Counted from the first letter of the stretch, positions 17,423 through 27,361 are shown. The stretch: 64,000 nt of DNA from Flavobacterium pectinovorum (GCF_022802975.1 NZ_JAFEVZ010000001.1:577974-641973); one strand, 5' to 3'. The notes: generated by a model from the letters alone, not told the origin. Program-made: numbers and translations.

Positions 17423-17448
17423 GCTATTTTTATATTAAATTAAGAAAG

Positions 17449-17478
17449 CAAAAATAGAATTTTGTTTTAGAGAGGCAA
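17449..17478 (-). promoter_or_regulatory. Promoter of the histone H1-like gene
   Basis: On the minus strand, TTG (17476-17478), 19 bases, then TATTTTTG (17449-17456) fit the Bacteroidota -33/-7 consensus closely. The box is 26 bases before the start codon. Confidence 0.6.
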
Positions 17479-17508
17479 CAATGACAGGTAAAATAATGTA
17501 ATTTATTT

Positions 17509-19185
17509 TTACTCTGAACTTTTATTAATTTCCTCTACAAAATAGGAAGTAGGAAAGCCTGTTTTAGCATAAAAAGCCTGTGAAAATTTTTGGGTGGTGC
17601 TAAACCCTACCTCATCAGCCAATGCTGTATTATTATATTTTCTTATTTTTTTATCTTCTTTCATTAATGTGATCAGGTGATCAATTTTTAGATCACTGAT
17701 GTATTTGACAAATTTTTTACCCCTATAATGATAAATAACTTTTGATAAATATTTTGGATTGCATCCAAACGCAGCTGCAAGTTTTATAGAATTGAGATCT
17801 TTTTCAAGATATTTCTTATCATGTTCAAATTTCTCCAATTTAATAAGTATCTCTGCAACCTTATCCTCACTTATCTCTTCAATACCTTTTGGAACTATAT
17901 TAACTGCATCTTTGTAAGATATTTTGTTATTCTGCATATATTCCTCATACCTTAATTTATAAATGCTTTTGATCTTAAAATGTCTGTACACAAAAAATAA
18001 TAAGACTATAAACATTGCTGTAATAACACCAATAAAGATTAAGTCATTATACTTTCTTTTATTAAACAAATTTTCAATTCTTTGCTTGTCTGCAAGCAAT
18101 AATTTTGTATCGTAAATTTTTCGAACCCGACCTGAAAGATAGATGAACTTGTTGTCAAGTATACTATCTGCCTTTAGCAGTTTATCTGTATAATAAAGCT
18201 GCTTTTGAAAGTCTTTTTTTGATTTATAATATTTTAACAGTAATTCGTAGTTCTGCCTAAGATCGGGACGCATATAACCTTTAGAATCAAAAATCTTATC
18301 TACCTTAACAAAATAAGGAAGCGCCATTTCAGGTTTGTGAAGATTCCAGTAGCTTTTACCAATGTAAAAATATCCAACAGACTCATTGCCAAAATCTTTA
18401 TTTTCCCTTATAGAGGGAATTGAATAATTAATTTTTTTTATAGCTTCAGCATAATTGTTTTTAAAGTACTGATTAATGCCTTCCGAGTGAATAAAATAAT
18501 TTTGCATTTCAATATTAGAGAGTCTTACACCTTCTTCAATTCCTTTTTTATTTATCTCAGAACAAAATCCATAATTACCAATCCTATTATAACACAAACC
18601 AAGTAAATGCAATGAATTTAAGTAGGCTCTTGTATTTTCATCTTTATAATAATCAATACACTCAATAAACAAGGAAATTGCTTCATCATAAAATCCCAGA
18701 AAATATTTTATACTCGCAATATTATATTTAACCTTGTAGATTAAATACTTATCATTGGTCTTGGAAATAAAATCATCTGCTATGAGATAATTATCCAGAG
18801 CATTCTTATGTTCTTTCCTGGCATAGTAAACAATTCCTTTTGAAAGATAAGACGAACCAATAAGAGCATTATCAAGCGATTTTTTGGCTGCATAAATCAT
18901 ACTGTCTGCATATACTATTTTTAGCCTTTCTGGAGAATAGTGTAAATAGTTTTTATACCCATTTACAATTTCCTCGGAATTTTTTTCCCTTTTAGCCTTA
19001 TTCAAAAAGTATTGAAGATAGTATAACTGTTTTATCTTATCATCAGCAGCATCCTCTATACGCTCAAACAAATAATCATAATCTTTTCTATTAAGCGTAT
19101 CGGAAATTTTGGATTTAATTTCCTGCGGATAGATCTGATCTATTAAACAAAGAATTATTATTAATATATACTTTTTTATAATCAT
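17509..19185 (-). CDS. Membrane-anchored TPR protein with AraC-type HTH
   Basis: This protein has 558 residues. A signal peptide is followed by about 330 residues of tetratricopeptide-like repeats (for example SLHLLGLCYNRIGNYG and VGYFYIGKSYWNLHKPEMALPY), one transmembrane helix near residues 376-398 (FIGVITAMFIVLLFFVY), and a cytosolic AraC-type DNA-binding domain (about 455-555, with NTALADEVGFSTTQKFSQAF). This layout is common in Flavobacteriia, where the periplasmic repeats sense a signal and the cytosolic HTH controls nearby genes. It diverges from the lipoprotein cluster at 19530-22782, a plausible target. Confidence 0.75.
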   Translation of the reverse strand: MIIKKYILIIILCLIDQIYPQEIKSKISDTLNRKDYDYLFERIEDAADDKIKQLYYLQYFLNKAKREKNSEEIVNGYKNYLHYSPERLKIVYADSMIYAAKKSLDNALIGSSYLSKGIVYYARKEHKNALDNYLIADDFISKTNDKYLIYKVKYNIASIKYFLGFYDEAISLFIECIDYYKDENTRAYLNSLHLLGLCYNRIGNYGFCSEINKKGIEEGVRLSNIEMQNYFIHSEGINQYFKNNYAEAIKKINYSIPSIRENKDFGNESVGYFYIGKSYWNLHKPEMALPYFVKVDKIFDSKGYMRPDLRQNYELLLKYYKSKKDFQKQLYYTDKLLKADSILDNKFIYLSGRVRKIYDTKLLLADKQRIENLFNKRKYNDLIFIGVITAMFIVLLFFVYRHFKIKSIYKLRYEEYMQNNKISYKDAVNIVPKGIEEISEDKVAEILIKLEKFEHDKKYLEKDLNSIKLAAAFGCNPKYLSKVIYHYRGKKFVKYISDLKIDHLITLMKEDKKIRKYNNTALADEVGFSTTQKFSQAFYAKTGFPTSYFVEEINKSSE

Positions 19186-19529
19186 GTTAAATAAAAATTA
19201 GATTTTATTTGATGTGATATCTAGTTTTTGACAAAAATGCATTGTAATAATTTTTATCAATCAATTTTCAAAAAAAACAGCATCAAATTTAATTTAAATA
19301 TTTAATAATCAGTGTGATGTATTTCACTAAATGCCTATGGATTTTCTGAAAATCCATAACAAAAAGCGGAAAATCGATATATAATGTTTTGCAAAATTCG
19401 ATTCCTGATTTTAGATTTGCCTTGAATTCAAAAGCAAAAAATATTTGACATCGTGTCAGATTAAAGTTCTGCTAACCCGGGTGAAATGAACTGACTTGAA
19501 AACAGTCTTTACATTTAACACTTCAAATC
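19186..19529. other. Divergent intergenic region of the AraC/TPR gene
   Basis: These 344 AT-rich bases lie between two divergent genes. A small palindrome TGACA-TCG-TGTCA (19446-19458) lies 72 bases before the lipoprotein gene and could be an operator. Nothing else is seen. Confidence 0.35.
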
Positions 19530-20252
19530 ATGAAAAATTTTTTATTACCTATGACAGCGCTAATATCGCTACTAATTTCCTGCACAAATGAAAATATGGA
19601 TGACGCGGAAATTTTAGATACCTCGTATAATTATGAGCAAACATCAAAACTAAGTGATAATCTAAGTCCTGAAAATCCTGATAATGCCTTTGATATAGCT
19701 GGTAGAATACATAATGATATTTTAGATGCCTATTTGAGCGGCAATTATTCTGACATCACAGCGGTCGGGGTTGCCCAAAAAGTTGATTCTATTGCAGCAT
19801 TAAACATCGACTTTTTAAATTTAGACATAAACCTTCCAATCAATTTTACACAAATTCAGGCTATTATTGATGCTCCTGAAGCACAGTTACAGCAGGAGAT
19901 TACAACTGCGCCAATTACAAATAGTGCTAAAATATGTCTTTCAAATTTCATGGATTCTTTGACAGTTTGGGAAGCCGATGAATATGCTGTCACACATCAA
20001 TCTATAATCTTATGGGAGTCTTCAGTTATAAACAATCCCCAATTCAGCCAGGAAGAGAAAAGAATAATGCTAACCAGTTCTTCTATTGCCAGATATTCAC
20101 TTTACTATGCCAAGGAACGTAAAGATAAGGATTGGGAAACCTCAGTAGGGAATAGAGCAGGAGCCGTTCAAGGAGCCGTGAACAATTGTTCTACTGCCAT
20201 TAGCAGATCTATTGTAACGGGACTGCTTTTATATAATCTGCAAAACCAATAG
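19530..20252 (+). CDS. Lipoprotein of unknown function
   Basis: This protein has 240 residues. A lipoprotein signal ends at Cys18 (SLLISC), followed by an acidic start to the mature protein (TNENMDDAE). The rest is helical and resembles small Bacteroidota lipoproteins that lack a named domain. The next gene starts 2 bases after the stop, so they form an operon. Confidence 0.55.
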   Translation: MKNFLLPMTALISLLISCTNENMDDAEILDTSYNYEQTSKLSDNLSPENPDNAFDIAGRIHNDILDAYLSGNYSDITAVGVAQKVDSIAALNIDFLNLDINLPINFTQIQAIIDAPEAQLQQEITTAPITNSAKICLSNFMDSLTVWEADEYAVTHQSIILWESSVINNPQFSQEEKRIMLTSSSIARYSLYYAKERKDKDWETSVGNRAGAVQGAVNNCSTAISRSIVTGLLLYNLQNQ

Positions 20253-20254
20253 AG

Positions 20255-20503
20255 ATGAATCGAATTTTCCTGATTGAGAAAAAACTGCTTTACATCTACT
20301 GTGTATTTTTGATTCTTTTCAATCTTGTAAGCCTTTATTTCATCATAGATCTATTATCCTATGATGAAATAACAGGCTATTTGGTGGATGGCAGTATAAA
20401 AAATGAATCTCCAAGGAAATTAGCCCAGCTGCTTTTTCTAAACGGTATTTCAAATTTACTTTTTGTTTTCGTTTCACTGATAGCCAGATATTTTGCGAAA
20501 TAA
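20255..20503 (+). CDS. Small two-span membrane protein
   Basis: This protein has 82 residues. Two hydrophobic helices are visible at about 10-33 and 55-78. There is no recognisable family. It is tightly linked to the preceding lipoprotein gene. Confidence 0.4.
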   Translation: MNRIFLIEKKLLYIYCVFLILFNLVSLYFIIDLLSYDEITGYLVDGSIKNESPRKLAQLLFLNGISNLLFVFVSLIARYFAK

Positions 20504-20535
20504 TTTAAAAATTAAACTCAGTTTCTAGAATTAAG

Positions 20536-21417
20536 TTGAATCTTTCTAAAACCAATATTTTGAAATTCAGAAAATTAAAATATAATCACTTAGGTATAAA
20601 AATTCACCTCTTTGAAACGTTTTCGAGGACTACAATTATGGAAGTATTAGCAGCAGACCAATTTACAATTCTGCTCATTACTGATGGAGCAGTATGTTTT
20701 GGAATAAACAGTAAAAAAATCCATATGTTCATAAATGAACTCATCGTTATCCCAAAAAAGGCAGCTTGTGAAATTTTGATAATGAGTAAGCAACTTCAGA
20801 TCTGCCAGCTTTCATTTACCTCAGAATTCGCACTAAAAAACAGTATCAGATGGCCGCATATAGGCTATTTTGAATTCTTTGTTTCGAAGGATATCTCTAA
20901 GATTTATATCAAAGAAAAGGAAATAGAACCGATGATAAATTTATTTAAATTAATCAATAACAAATTAATTAGCTCAAATAAAAAACCTTATAAAGAAGAA
21001 ATAATTCTATTGAGTTTTAATCTTTTTCTCTACGAACTGGCAAGGATATATTATCGTTCGTCTTGGCATGATAATATCAAACATGCAGGGAATGAAAAAA
21101 TAGTTATACATTTTTTTAAACTATTAGAATTTAACTGCAGGAAAGAACACAGTGTAAAATTCTACGCAGATGCCTTGAATGTAACTACTGGACATCTTAA
21201 CCGAACTGTCAAACAGGTAACCGAAATTACAGCAAAGCAATGTATTGAAAATGCGATCATTCTGGAGGCTAAAATATTACTTCAGAATAATGAATTAAAC
21301 ATTTTACATATCTCAGAAGAACTGAAATTTGCTAACACTTCTTTTTTCAGTACTTTTTTTAAAAGACATACTTCCCTGTCTCCTTCGGAATACCGTTCAC
21401 GATTAAATTTCAATTAA
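20536..21417 (+). CDS. AraC-family transcription regulator
   Basis: This protein has 293 residues. The C-terminal 100 residues form an AraC-type double HTH: VKFYADALNVTTGHLNRTVKQVTE followed by ISEELKFANTSFFSTFFKRHTSLSPSEYR. The N-terminal part has a cupin-like strand pattern around residues 45-80. It lies in a block with the lipoprotein genes, so it may regulate them; the effector is unknown. Confidence 0.75.
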   Translation: MNLSKTNILKFRKLKYNHLGIKIHLFETFSRTTIMEVLAADQFTILLITDGAVCFGINSKKIHMFINELIVIPKKAACEILIMSKQLQICQLSFTSEFALKNSIRWPHIGYFEFFVSKDISKIYIKEKEIEPMINLFKLINNKLISSNKKPYKEEIILLSFNLFLYELARIYYRSSWHDNIKHAGNEKIVIHFFKLLEFNCRKEHSVKFYADALNVTTGHLNRTVKQVTEITAKQCIENAIILEAKILLQNNELNILHISEELKFANTSFFSTFFKRHTSLSPSEYRSRLNFN

Positions 21418-21528
21418 ATAATATTATAACAAATGTTTTGAACGGGTTAAGAATGTTCTACAAGGACTGATTTAGAGTATTTTCGATTGCAAGTCGGGAG
21501 AAAGATTTACTAAGTAAAAGTAAAAGAA

Positions 21529-22209
21529 ATGACTCAAACCTATCTTTTAGAATGGATGGATTTAACGGTGACCTCAACTCTTAATCCTGACAAAACAGAT
21601 CTTACAATGATCACCCCAATTCAATCAAAAGCGATTATTAAAAAAGCGACTGAACAAACATTTTTTATTCAGTCACAGTTTACTATACAGGTTTTTTCAC
21701 TTACCAAGGAGAAACAGATAAAAATTTTAGTTGGAAATTATTATTACACACTACTATTTCTCTTAGATAAAATCAAAGAAATAAATAATATTAATGATTT
21801 ACACAGAGATAATCTAAAAGAAGTAACAAATGCTTTAATATCCTGTTTGGATGAATTAATAATTTTTGTAGAATCAAGATTCGCAAACTATTTAACTGTG
21901 CCTGTACAAATTATCGAAAGGAAGACAAATAGCCCTGTAGTAATGAATAGCATTTCTGGTAAAGTTTTATGTAAACTTTCAACTGATCAAACAGCCTTAA
22001 TTTTAAGGGCATCCGATGAATTAAAAATTCTTATTTCAAAATCAATGAATCATTTATTTAAAACCATAGTTCCTTTTTTATCCACTCCAAATAAAACAGA
22101 TCTGTCTTATAATGCCATGCGCAGCAAGGCTTATGTTTTTGAAGAAAGGGATAAACAAATAGCGATTGAAACATTAGAGCGTATGATTAAACAGATTAAA
22201 GAATATTAA
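21529..22209 (+). CDS. Hypothetical protein
   Basis: This 226-residue, soluble, largely helical protein belongs to no family I recognise. The C-terminus has a charged helix (AMRSKAYVFEERDKQ). It lies between the AraC regulator and a lipoprotein gene on the same strand, 24 bases before the latter. Confidence 0.4.
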   Translation: MTQTYLLEWMDLTVTSTLNPDKTDLTMITPIQSKAIIKKATEQTFFIQSQFTIQVFSLTKEKQIKILVGNYYYTLLFLLDKIKEINNINDLHRDNLKEVTNALISCLDELIIFVESRFANYLTVPVQIIERKTNSPVVMNSISGKVLCKLSTDQTALILRASDELKILISKSMNHLFKTIVPFLSTPNKTDLSYNAMRSKAYVFEERDKQIAIETLERMIKQIKEY

Positions 22210-22233
22210 CTAAATAATTTAAAACTTAAAAAT

Positions 22234-22782
22234 ATGAAAAAGCTATCTTATATTTTAGCAACTATGATTTTGATGACAACAGGTTGCCAGCCTAAAAAGC
22301 TGGGTGAGAAATTGGCTACCGCCCTTATTATGGAAAAAAATCATTACCCTACTATTGTAGACCATGATATTTTCTGTGGTGATCCCGCGCATGCCTACAC
22401 CATTTTTAAATCGGGACTTGTAGAAAAAGGATTTGTAAAAGTACTTCAGTCGAAGAAGCTTGGTGATACAACTTCCTTTATAAGTTTTACTACAGCAGCA
22501 AAACCGTACTTATTGTCAACACCCAAAGATGATAAAATAAGTAAAATTCAACGTGTAAAAGTTGCAGATGAAGAGTTTGGAGCAATTAAGGAAATCAGAA
22601 TAATGAGTTCCGGTAATAAGGCAATTGTAGAATATAGTACTATTCGAAAAAAAAATATTTTTGCTGCAGCAATTAAAAACGGATTGAAAGACACATTGTT
22701 TCATAAAGTCTATTTTATACGAACAGATGACGGCTGGCAGCTGTTGGACAAAAAATCGGAGATTGAATTTTTGTCATTTTAG
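22234..22782 (+). CDS. Small lipoprotein
   Basis: This protein has 182 residues. The lipobox MTTGC places the lipidated cysteine at residue 18. The mature part is a single mixed alpha/beta unit with a C-terminal TDDGWQLLDKKSE strand that resembles DUF4878/NTF2-type lipoproteins, though I am not sure of that. It ends the AraC-linked cluster. Confidence 0.45.
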   Translation: MKKLSYILATMILMTTGCQPKKLGEKLATALIMEKNHYPTIVDHDIFCGDPAHAYTIFKSGLVEKGFVKVLQSKKLGDTTSFISFTTAAKPYLLSTPKDDKISKIQRVKVADEEFGAIKEIRIMSSGNKAIVEYSTIRKKNIFAAAIKNGLKDTLFHKVYFIRTDDGWQLLDKKSEIEFLSF

Positions 22783-23142
22783 AATATGAATTCTTAAATT
22801 ACTTAGCTGTCTTTACTGTAGGTTTTTACATCTCTATTAATTACAAAGTTAGTAGCCATCAGAAATAAATTCAATTAATCAGTTTAAATACCTACTTTTT
22901 TATTCTTAAAGACTTGTCTACAATACATTTGATGTATGATCTAGGGGGGGTAATTAGGTAAAAACTTAGAAATTATTTACATTTAAATTTCAAGAAAGCT
23001 AAAAAAATGTAGTAAAAATATTTCTTATATTCGCTGAAGGAAAAGCTAACTTATTGCGCAAACACAACAAAAAAAGTTGTTTTGATGCCATTTTATGGAT
23101 GTAATTAATGAGTTTAGGCGTAATTTATAAAAAAATCAAAAA
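22783..23142. other. AT-rich spacer
   Basis: These 360 bases have no gene, no clear hairpin and a short G run (GGGGGGG near 22944). Nothing functional is seen. Confidence 0.4.
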
Positions 23143-24009
23143 ATGTACAATATTATAGAATTAGATTTATTTTCAGATTGGTTAAAAATCGCAGAAGATG
23201 AATTAAAAGTTGAAGGTTACCAAACAGAAAATATTGATTCCAAAAAAATACCGATTCTTTATTTTACTTTGCAAAAAATGAAGATAAGGTCAATTCCAAG
23301 AAAAATTTTAAAATCAGATATTTTTATGTGTCCTTCAGAAATGCTAGATGCTTTAAATATATTAGAAGAAAAAATAATTAATGGGGATGATTTACGACCA
23401 TATCAAAGTAGATTGCTAAAAAATATTGAAAATAAAGATGGATTACTATTTGATTGGGGAATACATCATTTACATTTAGGAACAATACTTCAAAATGATG
23501 GTTTCATTAATAGAACAGGTCCACTTCTTTATGTTAGGTTTTACCAAGATACTGCCTATTTTATTGATGTTTTAGAACACGGAGCCTGGACTAAACAAGA
23601 CTTATTGAAAATTATACACCGAAATTTTTCAAGTAGTATTGAAGAATATAAGGTCCCTGGAATTGATGGATTAGAAAGAAATTATGATGACGAAGAAATA
23701 AAACATTTAAGAGATTTCAATTCTAATACGTTATTGGAAATTGCACCAGGAGAATTTTATTTTGGACCGGGCGGTGGTTTTGTAGGGTCTGGAGATAGTG
23801 GAGATGCAGTAAATAAGCATATTGATAATCATAATGGAATTAAAGAATTGGAAGCTAAAATAAAACAAAGTCCTGAAGAAGTAATCAAATTACAACATCC
23901 TTTGAGCATTATTACCAACCCAAATTTAGTCTTTAATTTAATAAAGAGAAATGATGAATTTATATTAAAAGAAAGTAATAATAATTTTGAAATTAAACTA
24001 CAAAATTAA
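23143..24009 (+). CDS. Unknown protein with DWGIHHLHLG motif
   Basis: This protein has 288 residues. Distinctive features are a central LLFDWGIHHLHLG block (near residue 105), a GPLLYVRFYQD strand, and an AYFIDVLEHGAWTKQDLL segment. The paired histidines look catalytic or metal-binding, and I recall similar unnamed proteins in accessory regions of many bacteria. I cannot name the function. A Gly-rich loop (YFGPGGGFVGSGDSGDA) lies near residue 210. It stands alone between spacers, with two hairpins downstream. Confidence 0.4.
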   Translation: MYNIIELDLFSDWLKIAEDELKVEGYQTENIDSKKIPILYFTLQKMKIRSIPRKILKSDIFMCPSEMLDALNILEEKIINGDDLRPYQSRLLKNIENKDGLLFDWGIHHLHLGTILQNDGFINRTGPLLYVRFYQDTAYFIDVLEHGAWTKQDLLKIIHRNFSSSIEEYKVPGIDGLERNYDDEEIKHLRDFNSNTLLEIAPGEFYFGPGGGFVGSGDSGDAVNKHIDNHNGIKELEAKIKQSPEEVIKLQHPLSIITNPNLVFNLIKRNDEFILKESNNNFEIKLQN

Positions 24010-24322
24010 ACTACGCCTAACACACGTAACTGTTGCGCAACTCTCTTAAAAAGTAAAATTTCAAGATAAAGCATAAAAAACGACCTCATTTAAGAGAGGT
24101 TTATTTTTTTTAAAAGTGTGCTTAAAAACATGTTTATCAAGTCATAGATGGCAGTTTTTAGCAAAGTTGGCACTTTTACTTGTAATTCATACTCCTTCAA
24201 ATACTTTCTGTATTTGGAGGAGTATTTTTAAAAGACTGAAATTGTGCCGTCATATCTCACTAAATCACAGACAATTTTTAGAAACCAATCTCATTTTTTA
24301 ATTATAAACCAAAACACGACGT
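24010..24322. other. Spacer with two terminator-like hairpins
   Basis: A short stem with a T-run is at 24083-24112 and a strong hairpin is at 24191-24229. A 61-codon frame across them has no protein-like features. The rest is plain AT-rich DNA. Confidence 0.5.
24191..24229 (+). terminator. Strong hairpin terminator
   Basis: A 14-bp stem with one G-T pair (24191-24204 with 24210-24223) is followed by ATTTTTA. It is 180 bases beyond the nearest gene, so it may belong to a lost gene. Confidence 0.55.
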
Positions 24323-24886
24323 ATGAAAATTACAAAAACCAAAGCCTTTTTTTTCTTCTTAATAACATTTATATTGACAAATCATTCTTTTGCACAAAAA
24401 GTTGCAGGTTATTCTTTTGATAAATACCCTGCGAAAGAAATTTACAAAGGAAAAAAAGTAAAAGTAAATTTAAGGAGTAGTAATATAGCCAATAGCCATA
24501 GGACACAAATTATAAATCAATACAATGAGTCAAAAATTGACTTTGGAGGAAAATATTCTTTTATTTTTTGGGGAGCAGGTACTGGTTTGACACTTGGGGT
24601 TATGGTAGATAACAAAACAGGAAATGTTTATGATTTACCTTTGACAGAAGAGAATTCAACTAGAGGTTTTTGTGGATACGATATCTCTGAAGAAGACAAC
24701 AAATTATATAAAAAAAACAGCAACCTGTTTATTACTTTTACCTGGTCTTGCGAAGAAAATAAAATAACAAAAACAAATGTTATAACGAAAAACTATTCAA
24801 TTTTTATTTGGGACGAGGCAAATAAAAAATTCTCTCTGTTAAAAAATAAAACTGAGAAAAAAACAGAAAAAATAACCTCCAAATAA
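24323..24886 (+). CDS. Exported protein of unknown function
   Basis: This protein has 187 residues. A signal peptide (KAFFFFLITFILTNHSFAQ) precedes a small beta-rich domain with DFGGKYSFIFWGAGTG and GVMVDNKTGNVYDLP, and two cysteines (near residues 114 and 138) that could form a disulfide. A loosely similar family of periplasmic proteins exists in Proteobacteria. No function is known to me. Confidence 0.45.
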   Translation: MKITKTKAFFFFLITFILTNHSFAQKVAGYSFDKYPAKEIYKGKKVKVNLRSSNIANSHRTQIINQYNESKIDFGGKYSFIFWGAGTGLTLGVMVDNKTGNVYDLPLTEENSTRGFCGYDISEEDNKLYKKNSNLFITFTWSCEENKITKTNVITKNYSIFIWDEANKKFSLLKNKTEKKTEKITSK

Positions 24887-25074
24887 TGATAAGGACGTAA
24901 AACCTTCGTTTGTCAATATGGCGGGTTTAGATTTAATTTAATGCTTTTTGTACTTGAAAAATTAGCCTTTAATAGAAATTCTAAGCTTCATTAATCTGCC
25001 ACACCTGCCAAGCTACTATACATTGTACGTAATGCTAGAAAACTAACAACCGAAACGATCTAACACTATAAAAT

Positions 25075-26136
25075 ATGAACGGAACAATTGATTTACTTAA
25101 TGTAGGAGACGGAGATGCAATAATTCTATCTCTTAGTAAAGAAGAAGATAACCTTGTTATTGTTATTGACGGAGGAGAAAACAGGCACTACCTCTCTAAG
25201 GTTAAACCCATTCTTGAACAACGTCTAAAAGAGAAAGGGAAAACTGCTCCAGATATTGTAGTAGCAACTCATTATGATAGTGACCATATTGGAGGGTTAA
25301 TCCCTCTTATAGAAGACTATATTGGAGGTATTAGTGAAGTTTGGGTGCATCGTTCTCCTGAACTGAGTCGACAAGCGCTACAAATATTTGAATCTAGACA
25401 AGACTTACAACACCTTAAATCTCGTGATGAATTTTTGTTTGAAGGTAAGTTGATGTCAATAAATTCAAATATTAAAGAAGAAGCAATAATGTCTAAATCC
25501 AATTTTGTAATTGAATCGTTAAAGCAACTCGATACTTTTTTGGGAAAAATTCCAGTTGATAAGGTAAAGCATGTTTACAGTGGTTATTCACCTAACGGAT
25601 GGCCAGAGATAAAGGTTTTAGGACCAACAGAAGATTTTTATAATAGTTTATTCCCTAACAGTAAAACTTTAGGAGAATTAATAGTAGAAGAAACTATCGA
25701 CTACATGAGTGAAGGTTTAGCAAACTATCATAAAAGATTTACGGAATTAGCTAATTATGGTGATAACCCATGCGACGCCTTAAAAACAGAAGCTTCTGCA
25801 AAACTTACTCCGACAAACAAAGCGAGTATAATTATTTCTCTAGACAAAGAAAATGATAGATTCCTATTTACTGGAGATGCAGGTATAACTTCATTTAAGG
25901 AAATTCCAGACTGGAAAAATCAATTAAAAAATTTATTTTGGTTAAAAATCCCACATCATGGAAGTGACAACAATATCTCGACAGAAATTATTGATATCAT
26001 GAAACCAAAATTTGCAGACAGTTCTGGTGACCGTCATCAAGATAATCATGTATTAGGTTGTATTTCAAAAAATAATCGTTCGCAACAATTTCCTCGATCA
26101 ACTAAAAATGGCAGTGACTTATTGATAAATATATAA
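25075..26136 (+). CDS. ComEC-type metallo-beta-lactamase-fold hydrolase
   Basis: This protein has 353 residues. The metal-binding THYDSDHIGG motif is at residues 65-74, with FTGDAG (about 265) and IPHHGSDNN (about 300) later, as in the MBL domain of ComEC/Rec2 and stand-alone relatives. A late HQDNHVLGCIS block ends the domain. It has no membrane channel domain, so it is a soluble hydrolase, probably acting on a phosphoester. Stand-alone members occur in mobile and defence islands. It has no tight operon partner. Confidence 0.65.
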   Translation: MNGTIDLLNVGDGDAIILSLSKEEDNLVIVIDGGENRHYLSKVKPILEQRLKEKGKTAPDIVVATHYDSDHIGGLIPLIEDYIGGISEVWVHRSPELSRQALQIFESRQDLQHLKSRDEFLFEGKLMSINSNIKEEAIMSKSNFVIESLKQLDTFLGKIPVDKVKHVYSGYSPNGWPEIKVLGPTEDFYNSLFPNSKTLGELIVEETIDYMSEGLANYHKRFTELANYGDNPCDALKTEASAKLTPTNKASIIISLDKENDRFLFTGDAGITSFKEIPDWKNQLKNLFWLKIPHHGSDNNISTEIIDIMKPKFADSSGDRHQDNHVLGCISKNNRSQQFPRSTKNGSDLLINI

Positions 26137-26290
26137 ATCACGAATGCACAACAGTACCTAACCAAAAGTGATGGTTCAAGTGGTTAAATCAAACTTTGTG
26201 GCTGATTGAGTGTGAATCGATCCAAAATCGCCACCTTCAGGAATCTGAAAACCGTTAGATGGAACCTTAAAGAACTACAAACAGACAATT

Positions 26291-27361
26291 ATGAATTTTC
26301 CGAAAAGAATAAAACAACATAAATCTCAATCAGACTCATTTGCAATACTTCTATATAAACTTAAAGACTTAGGTATATTTAGAAGTGCAACAGAAAATGA
26401 TTATGGAATTGACTTTGAAATTGAAATTGTACTTAAAGAAAGGGTAATCGGAAGATATTTAAAAGCACAGGTCAAAAGCGCAGAAGATCTTTATATTCGC
26501 GCTGATAAAAAACCAACTGTTGGAGGAATTAAACAAACTACATTGTCATATTGGACGGAATTATGTTATAGAACACATGTTGTAGTATTTGTAGTTGACT
26601 TAAAAACTGAAAAAATATATTTTACAAAATCAGTATTTTGGCAAGCAACAATATTATTAGATGGTTCAGAAAAAAGTAAAACAATTGAATTTTTACCAGC
26701 TGTTGATCTTTCAAACGAAGTCACGGGCAAAACCTTGGAAGAAGCAAAGACATCAGAAATAACAGAAAATTTCTTACTGACAATGCTTATTCAAAAAATA
26801 GCATTTCAAAATAGTATTGTAGACATTCTTTATGCACATAAAAGTATTCTTAGGAACATCTATTCTGTATATGAGCTATATACTGATACTTGGCATTATG
26901 ATGCGTGGACAGAGGTTCAAGCATTAGATATCTTTAAAACAGTTTTGGAGTGCGGAAAAATCTTAATTGATGACGTTCCCGAAACGGACCTGAGTGAAGA
27001 AGAGAATAAAAATCTTTTCAATTTTGAATATTGGGCAAGAATTACAGATTGGTCTCATGACGATATATCAAACGAAGTAGCAAAGAAACCATTAAAAATT
27101 ATTTTTCCCTTACTTTTAGACAAAATTCAATATTACAATACGCTCGTTTTGAAAGGTGCATATTATTGGATTCATAAGGATTTACCCTATCTAAAATTAG
27201 TTTTTAAAACTGTAATTCCTGTAGAAAGAACTCATGAAGATATGATTCATTTAAACTATGAATACACAAAATTTGAAAACACTGAACATTTTGACTCATT
27301 TATTCACGAAATCATTGAGAAGAATAAAAAACTAAAAGATGAAGAAAATTGCAGTAGCTAA
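26291..27361 (+). CDS. DUF4365-domain, PD-(D/E)XK-like protein
   Basis: This protein has 356 residues. The N-terminal 150 residues match the DUF4365 pattern: YGIDFEIEIV (D41, E43) followed by LKAQVKS (Q60, K62), the D...QxK variant of a restriction-nuclease fold. The C-terminal 200 residues are helical and unassigned. DUF4365 proteins are found in defence islands and with other effector modules. Active-site geometry looks intact, but DNA cleavage is not proven for this group. Confidence 0.6.
   Translation: MNFPKRIKQHKSQSDSFAILLYKLKDLGIFRSATENDYGIDFEIEIVLKERVIGRYLKAQVKSAEDLYIRADKKPTVGGIKQTTLSYWTELCYRTHVVVFVVDLKTEKIYFTKSVFWQATILLDGSEKSKTIEFLPAVDLSNEVTGKTLEEAKTSEITENFLLTMLIQKIAFQNSIVDILYAHKSILRNIYSVYELYTDTWHYDAWTEVQALDIFKTVLECGKILIDDVPETDLSEEENKNLFNFEYWARITDWSHDDISNEVAKKPLKIIFPLLLDKIQYYNTLVLKGAYYWIHKDLPYLKLVFKTVIPVERTHEDMIHLNYEYTKFENTEHFDSFIHEIIEKNKKLKDEENCSS

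Noticed and set aside
17241..17438. 65-codon open frame on the + strand
   Set aside because: It is the antisense shadow of the histone H1-like gene on the minus strand, which has the right composition, a promoter and a terminator.
24116..24301. 61-codon frame between two exported or unknown genes
   Set aside because: It is interrupted by a strong terminator hairpin in the DNA and has an unusual composition (rich in Leu, Cys, Arg).
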